The notes below the pieces were generated by a model that worked only from the letters and a program-made list of their open reading frames with translations, was not told the origin of the DNA and ran no database searches. Position numbers and translations under genes: made by a program. Below, piece by piece: positions 1-11,807 of a DNA stretch of 64,000 bases; within the stretch, counting starts at the first letter, position 1, and the number at the start of each line of letters is the position of its first letter. Source of the stretch: Rehmannia glutinosa (Eukaryota > Streptophyta > Magnoliopsida > Lamiales > Orobanchaceae); contig CM071932.1 in assembly GCA_016081115.2 (NCBI GenBank), positions 55,006,659 through 55,070,658 on the forward strand, given 5' to 3'.

Positions 1-1366
1 TTTGTTGTCGCGAATAATTAATGTTCCCAATACTTCCAAATTAAGAATTTGTTATGATCAGGCATATTTTGGTCTGGAAGCATCATCAGATATCCCTGAA
101 TTGGTGGGCACAATAGAATCCGCTGATCTACCATTTTCAAGCATCAGTGTTCTTAAGCAACATGACAAAGATATGACCTACAAGATATTCTCCCGTGAAC
201 CTATGTCGGATGCCTTACTGGATGACATTTTCAGGTAAGTACAAATTGGTTTATAATTCATTTTCTTAACAGACATGGGCTGTAAATATAGTCCAATTCC
301 TTTTGGTTATCATGAAAAATTGGACTATTTGGTTTGCCGCCATTTCTGTGTCTTGGTTAAATTACAAAAAAAGTACTTTCAGGTTATATTTATAAAAAAG
401 AACCCTTCTGTCTTACAATTTTAATCATCCATTAGTTGCCTCCCCTAACAGAAAATGATGATGTCAGTAAAAGAATTCATGTGGAAATCTATTTTACCCA
501 GCAGTACTGTTCATGAAATGTGTGTTTAGACAACAATGCTCTTAGGGCTCTTTGTAACTCTTAAATTTATAAGAGGTAATTATTATATTTTTCATACTTA
601 TTAAGTATATAATTTGAGTAATTTTTTAATTCCCTTTGCACATAAAACATGAATTTTTTTTTTATTCATTAAAGTCAATAATGTAATCGAAGACTAGAAA
701 TGAAAGTCTCTTCTTGCACCCATTCTCCATTACACTGTCCTAATTTTTTATTTATTAAAATATACTTATTTTGTTCTTCAACCCCGCTATATTTTCACAA
801 TTTCTACTTTCAATTTTCAAATAATGGATAAAGGCATAAAATGATGAAATGCGTCGGTGGGATAGACTGAAGAAGTACTGGAGGAAACTGCCTTGTTTGT
901 CTAGCAGGTCAATTTTCACTTATTTTAGGTTTTTATATACGGGATATTGTCACCAGATTATTTGTTAGATCTATGGTCATCATACAAACAGTTAGGTTGC
1001 GATCTTGATTTACAACTAATATATGATTCATTTTTCAAACGAATGCATTTCAAACTCAGTGGATTTTCTAATAATTTATTTTTCCTTTGGATTTACAGTG
1101 TGAGAGTGGAGACGATCAAAATCAACTGGGGTGCTTATCCTCATTACCTGGCGCCTGAGAAATACGCTCCCTTTATTTTAGATGGTAATCATCTATATTA
1201 TGTTAATGCTTTTGAGAATGCGGCTAGCTCCATGGAAACAAGTGCTGTTGCAGCTGAGAACATAGCACGGCTGATCCTTTCAAGACTATCTGGGCAAGAC
1301 AACTACAGTTCGCCAAACTTGAAGAGCTTTACCGGTGATTCATCTAAAATGCACTCAGAATTGTAA
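1..1366 (+). CDS. FCLY: Farnesylcysteine lyase / prenylcysteine oxidase, 3' end (two exons)
   Basis: This is the C-terminal part of the flavin-dependent enzyme that oxidatively cleaves farnesylcysteine released from degraded prenylated proteins. In Arabidopsis, loss of this activity affects ABA signalling through farnesylcysteine build-up (family knowledge). Visible exons are 1-234 (window opens mid-exon, frame from base 2, donor cag/gtaagt) and 1099-1366 (acceptor tttacag). The splice joins a split AGT codon to read DDIFSVRVETIKINWG. The last exon carries the family's C-terminal signature: WGAYPHY, then a short segment, then LYYVNAFENAASSMETSAVA, followed by AENIARLILSRL. The stop is the TAA at 1364-1366. 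The FAD-binding N-terminus lies upstream of the window. The reading frame is unbroken in both exons. A 5' donor-like gtaagt overlapping the stop has no consequence. Confidence 0.9.
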
Positions 1367-2878
1367 GTAGAGATATCGATTTTTCAAGTTTGCTGCTGCC
1401 CATTGAGTTCATCAGGCAACCAAAGTGATATATCGATATGTATGTCAAAAGAGTGTCATAATCTGGAGTTACTCGGATCTAAATATGAATCTAGATATAC
1501 TCCTTTCGGATAATTATGTGCGGTCCATTACTGATGAGGGTTGTATAGCTGCATTTTTCGGACACATTCATTGTAATAATTAATACAAAGAAATAAAAAA
1601 CACTAAACCCATCTCTCTATATGGGGATCTGCATCAAGAATCTGGGTTATTGAAAGTGAATCTTATTTTGTAATGAGGTCATAGACGATTATAACTTTCT
1701 TGGTCTGGCAAAAAAGACAAGCAAGAGTTGGTACATATCATTTTGATGGAGTGACTTGTTGATTGAGCTATGAACAAAGGTGATAATTGAGTATCCAGAT
1801 ATTCTGTTGATTTACGTTTTTCCGAAATATGAGTTAACCTTATATTGAACACGCCTATTCTTAATAAATGGTTAAAACAAACTAACAATTATCACCCGAG
1901 CTAAACATTGTAATTTCTTCCATTGCAAATCATATCAGAGGATTAAATACAAAAAATAGGAATATTGGGAGGAGAGATTAAATATCAAATGTTATTTTTT
2001 CTATCAATTTATTATCTTCTAGAGGAGACATTTATGCAAAGCTCCATTCAAAATTTCAATCCCACAACAAACATAATTTTAGTATGCTCCCTTCACATTA
2101 GTATTCCACTATAATAAGTGGTGTTACCTTCCAAATGTGAAATATTGACTGGTCCCAAGTCAAGGTCGGTTGGTAGTAAATGTCTTATGTCACCCCCCTA
2201 CAGCCATTCCCATTTCAGCCAACCTTTGACCTTCCTCTAATTTCACCACTTTTTTCTTCATTTATTAGTTATTACCTAATAAATCATACATACGATCACT
2301 TCCCCACCCCCCACCCCCAAAAAAAAAAAAAAAAAAAAAACCACTGGCATCATTCAGAATGGAAAAAATATGTAAAAAGGAAAAGGAAAAACAAAGACTA
2401 CACGAGCACATACAGGCTACAGAAAATAATAAATCACTTTATTTTATTTTTATAGTCGTCTTCCTCATAAGTAATTCAGTATGAGATTCTTGCAACGGTC
2501 AATTTGTTTATGCAAGTCCGCAATTGCAGTATAGTATTATTACTTTATTGACTTGCATTCCCAGCACTAGCATTTTGTAAGTATTCTTTTTCTCCACAGA
2601 TAAAAAAAAAAAATCAATCTTTTTGGCGGGCCTTAGACTTGGAGGCTGGACTTCGTGGCAATTTTTTCTAATTTCTCAACTCTCAACTACAAAGTCAGTA
2701 TTTTTCAAAAAAAAAAAAACTACAAAGTCAGTAAGCCATCATTCCCAAAATTCCCATTTTTCCATTTGGTATCCATATAATCATTCTTGTTATATTTTCA
2801 GTTTTTACTTGTGGAGTTTTTTGGTGATCATCTGATGTTAAAAGTTCCTTTATTCTTTTGTAAAGAGCAGAAACAAAG
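1367..2878. other. Intergenic region and 5' leader of the next gene
   Basis: I see no gene here. It holds the 3' flank of the lyase gene and AT-rich spacer. The gcag at 2867-2870, eight bases before the next start codon, resembles a 3' splice site, so a 5' UTR intron is possible. A 12-A run lies at about 2709-2720. Confidence 0.5.
2319..2340. repeat. Poly(A) tract after a C-rich run
   Basis: An uninterrupted run of about 22 A follows a C-rich stretch. Its length is unreliable in error-prone long-read sequence. It could be the tail of an old retroposon, but I see no body attached to it. Confidence 0.7.
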
Positions 2879-5800
2879 ATGGGAGGGCTGTGTTCAAAAC
2901 AGAGTTCAAAACCAAATCCTTATGCTGGCAGAAGCACAGTTCAAGAGAAACAGCATCTGCAAAAGCAGCAGTTACAGAGGGATAACAGTAGTAAGGTTGT
3001 GATAACTCCACCAACCGTGCAAGACTCCATGGATAAACAAATGGTAGCTAAAGAGTCCCCAAGATTGTCAGCTCGGTATGAAAATGACAGCGATGATGAA
3101 TTTTACGATGGGATTCCTCAATACCGGAGGAGTTTGTACCAGAAATCTAGATCATTGAGGGGCACTAAGGTAGCTGTTAACTTGTTATTCTATTTTGCTG
3201 CCTCTGAGTAGTATCAATTGGATACAGTATTTCTTGTTTTGTTTGGTATGAGGGTTAAGGTTGGATTGCTTGCTCTTATCATTTTTCATCATTAGGAATA
3301 AAGAACTATTCTTGTTGTGAAAAATGCATATATTCTAACCATGGTTTGATATATAAATTTGGCATTATGCATGATATTACGATTCGAAAAACCTCTCAGT
3401 CGCACCCTCTATGAAAAAAGATGGGAATTACTAGACTTTGTCTACTCACTCCTGGGACAATTAACGTCATTTAGGTGGTTAATATTTTCTAGCTCAACTG
3501 GTGGCACTCACACTCTTAGAATTCAGTACTTAGCCTGGAGGTTTTGGGTTCGAGTGTGGGGAAACGCATGAAACCCACTTCTAGGGATGAGAAGTCCATG
3601 AGTGGCAATACGGATGGAAAGCCCAAAGGGAAAGTCGAAGGAAAAAATCCGTTTGGGATAGCCTCCGGTCGTTACACCAAGTATCAGTCAGATATTATTC
3701 ATCATGTGCATGCTTTGGCGTTTCTAAATTTGACATGGACCCCAAATAATTTTGCTAAGGTTCCTCCAGGGATTAGGCTTATCAGTTAGAACATAGGAGA
3801 AGATGTTGAGGTAAGGGCTGCAAGAGAAGATTATTCAGCTAAGCATTGCCCTTTATGGTCCTTTTGGGGGAAATATTTGGCGGTGACGAATTCTGATATC
3901 TAAGAGCTTATGATCACAAAAATATATTTTAAGAATAGTTGTCCTAGTAAATATAATAGCTTTACCCTGTTAAGCTTAGGGCTGCAAATTTCTGCAGGTT
4001 TCAGAAGTGAGTTCTCGTTTAAGCAGAGCTGGCAGTGCTGGACTTGGAAGGGCAGCAGAAGTTTTGGACACACTCGGGAATAGTGTGAGTGGATTTGTTT
4101 CAGGATCAACAACCAAAAGCAATGAACTTGGCATTCTAGCGTTTGAGGTTGCCAATACAATTGTTAAAGGTTCAAGTCTTATGGAATCGCTTTCAAAGAG
4201 AAGTGTACGACAACTAAAAGAAGTAATGCTTCCTTCAAGAATTAATATCAAATGATATGGATGAACTTTTACGGATTGTTGCTGCAGACAAAAGGTTGGT
4301 ACTTTAGAGATTGAATTAACTTTGTAATTTCTACTCTTTCCTTTCTAAAAGTTAACTGCATGGTTGGTTTATAATGTACACAGGGAAGAGTTGAAAGTTT
4401 TCTCAGGAGAAGTAGTCCGCTTTGGGAATCGATGTAAAGATCCTCAGTGGCACAACTTGGACCGCTTCTTTGAGAAGTAACTTATTGAAGCTTTACATCT
4501 TTATCAGTGTTTTTAAGCTTGAGAGTAGTTTTGATTTTTCACTGGTTGGCTGCCATTTGTGTTTACAGACGTAGCAGAGATCGTACACCTCAAAAGCAGT
4601 TGAGAGAAACAGCAGAATCACTAATGCTGCAACTGATGACTTCAGTTGAACTTACAGCTGTTAGTATTATCTCTTCAGATATACACTGTTGATTACTGGA
4701 TGACAATTCTGCACATGTTTGTTGTTCTTCTTTGTTCGAGTACATGTGATTTGAGATAATTCACAAGATACCGTTGCGTGTAACTTGCACTTGTGTTTAT
4801 TGCCACTGTTAATGTGTTGGTGCATGGTTTATCATTACATGTATGAATATTTCAAAAGCTGCCAAAAATATTATTTAAAAAAAAAACATTCAACATATTT
4901 TTTTCTGCAGGAGCTATACCATGAGCTGCACGCACTGGACAGATTTGAACAAGATTATCAGTTTAAGCGCCTGGAGGAGCTTAGATTCAATGCCGCGCAA
5001 AGAGGTGACCACTTGGTTCTTATGTGTTCGTATTTCCTGATATAAAACATGCTTTATGGTCTACCCTAGAAGGCCTTAGAGTTAGTTTTTGTCACCTGTT
5101 TAGATTCACCGTGGTCTCTGAGCACCATGACCAAACAGTAGGCACATGACCGATAGCCTTGCGTTATAAGTATCAATTACTTCTGAGACTAAAAGGGCTC
5201 GTCACTTGCATTAAATCAAGGTTTTCCCTGCCACTGATGAAGTAGAGTTCGCTGAATTTGTGAGTTTTCGCTTCTTTAAATAGATAAATAAAGAATGATG
5301 GATGCCCATGGCTTAGAAAAGAAGATGGAGTGAGAAAACGCCTTTAAACTTACATATATCTAGGGTAATATATACTGAAATGATGAACTTAGATGGGGCA
5401 ATAACCGTAGAAATTTGCTTCCTTAGAGTGTGAAGCAGCTTTATGATGACATCAATGTTCATTCTGCAGTTACCATTGTATTGACTACTTGATTTTTTTC
5501 TTTTATAATGCTTATGACAGTCAGGCTCGTTTGTTAGCTTTCATTTTTCTCTGATGTTAACACTTCAGACAGTTAATAGGTATTATCTGTTGTCAGATGA
5601 ATATAGTATCTAACAATTTCAAGTTCTGGATAATGCTTCTTCCATGTAAAGATATTTTTTCTTTGTTTCTTGGTTATTTGTTGATTTTATGATGTTTTAG
5701 GGTTATATGGTTTGACTGAGTAGCGAATGTGTGTTATCTTGATTTATTTCATTACAGGAGACAGGGACAACAGCCTAAACATTTTGACCGCGGAATTAAA

Positions 5801-8800
5801 AAGCCAACGGAAACTAGTGAAAAACTTAAAGAAAAAGTCATTATGGTCCAGAAGTATGGAAGAGGTAGCTTTCTCTTTGCTTATTTGTCGGTTATTAAGT
5901 AAAAATGCATCGGACATCTGATTCTTATTTCGTCTTTTCTAGTATCCTTTCCTTCGTATCCTTGGGGAGGAAAATTACCATTATGAACAAAGTAAAAATT
6001 ATTAATTATACATTTTCCTGAAACCTTTAGTATTTCTAATGGGACAAAATTTAAATGGATGGTTTTAGAATTAGAATTTATTTGGCAATCTTAACTTACA
6101 GCTCATATAAGTTTTACAATTTATGATTGCTTTTTCCTCACTGGACCTGCTGTTCCAGGCATAAGAAAGTATATTTTCCCTGGTCATATTTTTCTGTGTG
6201 TTGTCAATTCTGTAACATGCTATACTATCCAAACTAGAGTAAAATATATTTTTTTGGTTAGTTCCTCTGCCTGCTGTCATGTAAGCTATTATCTGGTCAA
6301 TTTTCGTATTTGTGATGAAATAACAGGAAGAATTAGTCAGTTCATGCTTTGCCTTTGAATTATTTACCAGATGTTCTTGCAACCAAGCTTCACCTTCGAT
6401 CAATGCCACTTCTGTATTTCTTGCTTAAGCATGCTTTAATGTTGGGATTTAATTATCTTAGAGACCCTTCAGACATCTGGAAAAAATCTGTCCTCTCACA
6501 GGGATTTACTTTTCAAACATGAATGAATGATTTAAATGTAGATATTGTAACTTTTCCGTTTATGGTTCTTGATTTTTCAATCACTGCCCTAGAGTTAGGA
6601 AGTAGGCTATTTGCACATCCATTGCTTCCAAGATTGATTAATGTACTTTTGGTATCGTATACCATAAGGCACTAGTAGAAAACAAAATTAATTTTGGTAA
6701 CTCTCTCTTTTCCAAAGAGAAGATACCATGATGACCTTTTTTTTTCCTTGATAAATTTGTCCGGAATCTTTCTATTAATGGTCATTCTAATGCTGGATAA
6801 CAGGTTATGGAGAAGCTTGTGGACATCGTGTTATTTTTAAACCAGGAAATAAACCATACCTTTGGCAATCCAGGTATAAGTTCAATCTCGAAAGAGCTCA
6901 TGTGATTGTATGCTAGTATAGCAACTGAATTTATCTTTTTATAATGCCAATGAAATGTAACAAGAAGATAACTAATTATCATACCAGCATTAGGTGGTCT
7001 ACTCAATATAATTGACGGGATCGTAGTCCTAAGATATATCCTTCTGGAATGTTTTGTTATGGTTTAAAGAAAGAAACTTTTTGAGATAACTGATGTCCTT
7101 ATGTACTTTGTGTGATCATATCTTCTTATTTGATTACCAGCAAAAGGTGAAACACCAGAAAAAGGAACCATCAGCACTCAGCCAAAGTTGGGGCCTGCTG
7201 GGCTTGCATTACATTATGCAAATATTATTCTGCAGATTGACTCAATTGTGAGTAAGTTTTGCACTGACTGTTAATGAAACTATTGATTATTGGGATTATT
7301 TCCATCTGTTTTGTCTTTCGTCTCAAAAATTCATCATGGATGACCATTATTCTCAATCATGGCAATAATTTTTGATATCCATGAGGCTTGAAAATTGTTG
7401 ACCTCTTGCCACCAAATTCATTTGAGCATTCTTTTTCATGTGATCAGGTAGCTCGTTCAAGTTCCATGCCACCAAATTCCAGAGATACATTGTATCAGAG
7501 CTTGCCACCAAATATAAAAGATTCTTTACGATCCAAATTGCAGTCTTTCCATGTTGTGGAGGAGGTATTATTTTGTTTCTTTATTCTATTAAATGTTGGG
7601 GATAATTACAAAAACTACACTTGAAGTTTGGCTAATTACAAAAGAAAAACCAAATGTCTTTGAAAATTACAAATACCCCCTTATGGTATTACAAACACCG
7701 TCTTGAGGTTTGTAATTTATTAACAAATATCCCCTATTGAGGATGCACTGAAACAGGGGTATTTGTAATTTTTGAAAGATAGTTGGGTTTTTTGTAATTA
7801 GACTAAATCTCAAGGGTATTTTTAGTAATTAACCTTTAGCTGTTCATATAGTAGCCAGAAGTAAGCAAACCAGATTCTGAGCAACAATAGTTATCAGAGT
7901 ATCAACATTGACAAGAATGCTTCCCCTCCATTTTATGCTCCGATGATACTTTTGTCTAATTAATCTCTGGACATGAAGTGTTTGTTTCTATGTAATTTTA
8001 CTACTTCTATTGTGTTTTTTTTCTCTGCAGCTCACTGTGACAGAAATAGTAGATGAGATGGAAAAGACATTGCATTGGCTTGTTCCTGTTGCCACAAACA
8101 CAGCTAAGTAAGATTCAAAACTTTGAGGTAAATCCACAGTTTCCTTTGTATCATCCATCCTCAGCATCTTTTGTTGGTTTGTACACAGAGCTCATCATGG
8201 CTTTGGTTGGGTTGGAGAGTGGGCAAACACAGGGTGAGTATTGATATTAATCGGATAATGGTCGTAAGCTTTTACATTTACAAACGCTCTCATTTATTTT
8301 TCATGTGTTGCTGTAAAATATTCTGGGTTAATTACAAAAACTAACCCATGAGGTACAATCTAATTTCAAAAACTCGGCTATCTGTCAAAATTACAAATGC
8401 CTAATGCCTCCTTAATAATTGTTTCTATTTTACAAATTGCACCTACTGATTGAAGGTAGTATTTGTCGAGCAAAACAAACTTCAAGGGGGCGTTTCATGT
8501 TTGTAATACCTTATGGGGTATTTGTATTTTTATACAGTATATGCTCTGAACCAGAAGCGATTGTCCCTCGTAAACGCAGGTCTGAACTGAATCGCAGGAC
8601 AGTCGGGCCTATAGACGTTATGCAAATTGAGACACTCCACCATGCAGACAAGCAGAAAACGGAAGCTTATATTCTTGATCTCCTGTCGTGGCTTAATTAT
8701 TTGGTTAGCCGGTCTAAGGCCAGTGCCAATAGAGGTGGGGCTGTAAGGCCATCTATAAGGTCACCTGCTCGTTCGCCCTGTAAGGAAGCCGGTCAGCAGC

Positions 8801-8934
8801 ACATAGCAAACGAAGCAAAGTCGAACGACAATGAATTGGCCCCAACAGAAGCGCGCTCCTCGTCTGGTAATAATGCGTTCATTCATCTTGGACTTGGCAG
8901 TGAGAAATCATCAGATGTTATTGATAGAGTATAG
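2879..8934 (+). CDS. PSK SIMULATOR-type protein (DUF3475-DUF668), twelve exons
   Basis: Member of the plant PSI1/PSI2/PSI3 family, nuclear or membrane-linked growth regulators connected to phytosulfokine signalling (family knowledge; which paralogue is not resolved). Exons: 2879-3169, 3998-4294, 4384-4476, 4569-4659, 4911-5004, 5758-5864, 6804-6873, 7141-7247, 7448-7564, 8031-8107, 8189-8233, 8538-8934; all junctions are GT..AG and in phase. The start MGGLCSK is a typical N-myristoylation sequence (Gly2) and opens the family's usual N-terminus. DUF3475 begins at about residue 130 (LGILAFEVANTIVKGSSLM). DUF668 lies further on (LGPAGLALHYANII) and continues to ETLHHADKQKTEAYILDL near the end. 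The protein is about 598 residues. In exon 2 near 4234-4242 the frame breaks: a stretch between LPS and LISNDMDELL is about 11 bases short relative to relatives, putting TGA at 4253-4255. This may be a sequencing deletion or a real lesion. Confidence 0.9.
3486..3680 (+). mobile_element. tRNA-derived SINE-like element, copy 1 (in PSI-type gene intron 1)
   Basis: An A-box-like TAGCTCAACTGG at 3490-3501 and a B-box-like GGTTCGAGT at 3547-3555 mark a pol III-type head, followed by a body that recurs in inverse orientation at 45461-45655. Shared landmarks are GGTGG-ACTCACACTCTTAGAA, GCATGAAACCCACTTC, GAAGTCCATGAGTG and CGGATGGAAAGCCCAAAG. Ends are approximate and I found no clean target duplication. 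Confidence 0.65.
7598..7834. mobile_element. MITE-like element of the GGGATAATTACAAAAA family (PSI-type gene intron 9)
   Basis: The left end reads GGGGATAATTACAAAAAC and the right end ATTTTTAGTAATTAACC, imperfect inverted termini. Internal 'aattacaaa' modules alternate with motifs such as TTGAAGTTTGG. Relatives lie at 8325-8531 and 11368-11645. It has no coding capacity. Confidence 0.55.
8325..8531. mobile_element. MITE-like element, same family, abutting the last exon of the PSI-type gene
   Basis: It opens with GGGTTAATTACAAAAACTAACC and carries the same alternating modules. Its right part (TTATGGGGTATTTGTATTTTTA) runs to within a few bases of the 3' splice site at 8537, so it appears to supply the pyrimidine-rich sequence before exon 12. 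The terminal repeat on that side is eroded. Confidence 0.5.
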
Positions 8935-9548
8935 AGACTTATGACAGACTGAATTTTTATGGTTTATACACAAGTGAGTCAAATGTGTATAATGTATACG
9001 ACTGCATAGAAGTGAGGGAACTTAGTATGTATAGGCGACTACAAAATACATTTAGTATGGCTGTATTGCATACAGAAAGGTTTTTGCCTTTCTGTTTTAT
9101 TTCTTAGGTTTAGTGATGTGCTTTTACAATTTCTTGTTCGACATCCATACAATGAACAAACTAACTAGGGGGTGTCCCAATCATGAAATTTAATAGAATT
9201 TAGAATTCCATAACATTCTAGGTATCCTCAATTTGGATTTCTATGGAATCCATTAAATCTTGATGTCCTCAACTTGGATTTTAATGGATTCCACGAAAAT
9301 TCAGCATCCTCAAACATTCAATGAGTTCGATGGATTTCTTTTATAAATGGATTTGGGTGGAATTTAATGGAATTAGAAGCTACATTTATGAAGGACAAAT
9401 TCCCACCTTCCTCTCTCGGAATTCAAATTTCATTTTCCAATATTAATAATAATAATAATAATAATTGTTTATGGTGAAAAAATAACATATTTTTCTCTCG
9501 CGTGCCTCTTCTCACGTATTGTCTTATAATCTTAACATTTCAATGTAA
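8935..9548. other. 3' flank of the PSI-type gene with a solitary PIF-like fragment and an (AAT)n tract
   Basis: From about 9169 the sequence opens with GGGGGTGTCCCAATCATG and then repeats A/T-rich 'GGATTTCTATGGAATCCATT' type modules, resembling the terminal repeat of the element starting at 9549. No matching right end was found. An AAT microsatellite lies at about 9443-9466. I see no gene. Confidence 0.45.
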
Positions 9549-9719
9549 GGAGGGTGTCCCCAACATGGAATTGAAAGATTTTTTAATCAATGAAATTTCA
9601 TAGATTTTTAGAGAATTCTATGGATTCCATTATGGATTTCATCAGATTCTAATGGAATTTTATTATATGGAATTATGCAGATTTGAATAGATTTTAGTAG
9701 AATTTGTTGGATTATTTAG

Positions 9720-9723
<4 letters not shown>

Positions 9724-9811
<88 letters not shown>
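9724..9811. repeat. Compound (TC)n(AT)n microsatellite in the left arm
   Basis: About 23 TC units are followed by about 20 AT units. The tract mirrors the (TA)n(GA)n tract at 12835-12892, so it belongs to the terminal inverted repeat. Confidence 0.85.
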
Positions 9812-9814
<3 letters not shown>

Positions 9815-10961
9815 ATCAAATAGGTCCTCCTATTTGGGGTAAGTCCATGGGGACACATCCTAACCATAGATCAACAATTTTGGGTGGTCCAGATTTTTAG
9901 GGCTTTTTTATGTTTATTTTTTTGTTTCAACAATTAAAAAGGGTAAGGTGGTAATTTGACATTTTAGAATCAGTTACTAAGATTTCATTCCCTCTTTCAC
10001 GTGATTTTTCACCACTTTTCACGCACACTCTCTCTCCAGCGTTTCAGTTTCAAAAAAAATTCTCTGTTGCTTATGTAGTATAGGGTTGTTGCTTATGACT
10101 TGCTTATGTAGTTAGTGTATATGTGATGCATGTGTAGTGTATATTCATTGCTTATGTAGTATAGGCTTATCGCTTATGTAGTATGGGTTTGTTGCTTATG
10201 ACTTGCTTATGTAGTTAATGTATTCGTGGTGCATACGTAGTGTATATTCGTTGCTTATGTAATATAGACTTGTTGCTTATATAGTATGAATTTGTTGCTT
10301 ATGACTTGCTTATGTAGTTAATGTATCTGTGGTGCATACGTAGTGTATATTCGTTGCTTATGTAGTATAGACTTGTTGCTTATGTAGTATGGGTTTGTTG
10401 CTATGACTTGCTTATGTAGTTAATGTATTCGTGATGCATACATAGTGCATATTTGTTGCTTATGTAGTATCGGATTGTTGCTTATGTAGTATGGATTTGT
10501 TGCTTATGACTTGCTTATGTAGTTAATGGTATATAAAAGCACCATGATACATCTACACAAGCAACAAATTACATCTTCATAAGCAAACTTCGAACTGAAG
10601 TCAAGCTCTAGCAACTATGTCAAATTGTCTGCAACATTTTTCACACAATAGTGCATTGAAGAAGAATGATAAATGATTTCTCACAGTAGTGCGTTGAAGA
10701 AGAAGAATGATGAGATTTGTTCACGATGAATCACGTTGAATTTGATGTTAGATTTGCATAGATTGTGTGACCATAATGTGAACAAAATCCCATGAATATT
10801 GGGTAATTTTGTAGGATGACTAATTTACCCCTTTATCTAATTACCAACATTTAATCTGAAGTTTTAGCTCAAAAATCACAACCATTGAAAAATCTAGATA
10901 TGTGGCTAGGATTGGTCCCTATGGACTTACCCTAAGAGGTGGTCTCATATAACCCTCTCCC
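9812..10961. mobile_element. Mutator-like or unclassified TIR element inserted in the AT microsatellite
   Basis: The imperfect inverted ends share GGGTAAGTCCAT-GGGAC: left GGATCAAATAGGTCC... from 9813, right end complement GGGTTATATGAGACC.... It interrupts the left arm of the PIF-like element inside its AT tract, so the TATATAT flanks cannot serve as a diagnostic target duplication. It contains the 103-bp tandem repeats and no convincing ORF. Confidence 0.5.
10066..10530. repeat. Tandem repeat, about 103-bp unit, roughly 4.5 copies
   Basis: The motif GCTTATGACTTGCTTATGTAG recurs with starts near 10091, 10193, 10297, 10400 and 10502. Each unit also holds several shorter TTGCTTATGTAGTAT sub-repeats and GTGCATACGTAGTGTATATTC. 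Confidence 0.85.
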
Positions 10962-11367
10962 TATATATACAAACCTATTTCCAAATTTATTTTCCTGCCT
11001 TTTTGCACTTGCTAAAAATGAAATTAGATATTTTTAATTGAAAAAAAAAGATAGATATATATGTCCAATTTTGTGAATAATCATTTTATAGTTGATTATC
11101 ATCTTGTTTCGATTACTAATATTTTTAATTTTATAGACAAATTAGTAGGAAGAAATTAGGAAAAGTTATTATTAGAATAATACTTTGTTGAGAATCATTA
11201 GTTGATAAATTTTTATTAATTCATCTTAATAGATGCATTATTTTGGTGTTGAAATTATGAATTAAAATTATCCGGTAAATTTTTTATCATCAACGCTATT
11301 GTTGTTGGTTGAATAATTATTTAACAATAGTTATATTTCATACTTTGACAATTATAAATTATATTTT

Positions 11368-11645
11368 GGGATAATTACAAAAAAATCTCGAGGTTCAGGC
11401 GAATTACCAAAAGACCCAAACATTTTAGAAAATTACAGAAAATTCCATGAGGTTTGATTTCGTCTTAATTGTTTTCTTTATAAGCAATAAATTTTGCAAA
11501 AACCCCCCTGATATCTATAAAATATTTATCGTTATACCCTAAAATTTCAACAGAATCAAACTTAAGGGTTTTTTATTGTAATTTTGAAACATCTCTTGTT
11601 TTTTTGTCATTAGCCCAAACCTCAGGGGTGTTTTGTAATTATCCC
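11368..11645. mobile_element. MITE of the GGGATAATTACAAAA family (best-preserved copy)
   Basis: Both ends carry GGGATAATTACAAAA as an inverted repeat. Flanks TTATATTTT and TTATATCAT agree at seven of nine positions, hinting at a 9-bp Mutator-type target duplication. It lies inside the PIF-like element. Confidence 0.6.
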
Positions 11646-11779
11646 TTATATCATTGTAAAGTTTATGAAACTATTTTTTTTTGTTATCGATTATTTGAAT
11701 ATTTACATTTCTTTTTATTTTTTTTTTTTTTACAATCATGAAGTTACGCTACTAAATTCATAAATTATAATTAATTATA

Positions 11780-11807
11780 CTAGATGAGGCCCCGTGCGAT
11801 GCACGGG
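11780..11807 (-). mobile_element. Possible Helitron 3' end (CTAG plus hairpin)
   Basis: Read on the minus strand, a perfect 7-bp stem with 3-base loop (CCCGTGC-ATC-GCACGGG) is followed after seven bases by CTAG and then T, the layout of plant Helitron 3' termini. I could not place the 5' TC end. Confidence 0.4.

Noticed and set aside
2180..2455. 91-residue frame across the C-rich and poly(A) tract
   Set aside because: Low-complexity translation with no homology that I recognise.
3490..3555. A tRNA gene at the SINE head
   Set aside because: The A and B boxes are present but the sequence does not fold into a cloverleaf that I can draw, and a related diverged copy exists.
10066..10530. Regular array considered as a CRISPR-like structure
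   Set aside because: Units are contiguous with no unique spacers, in a plant nuclear context.
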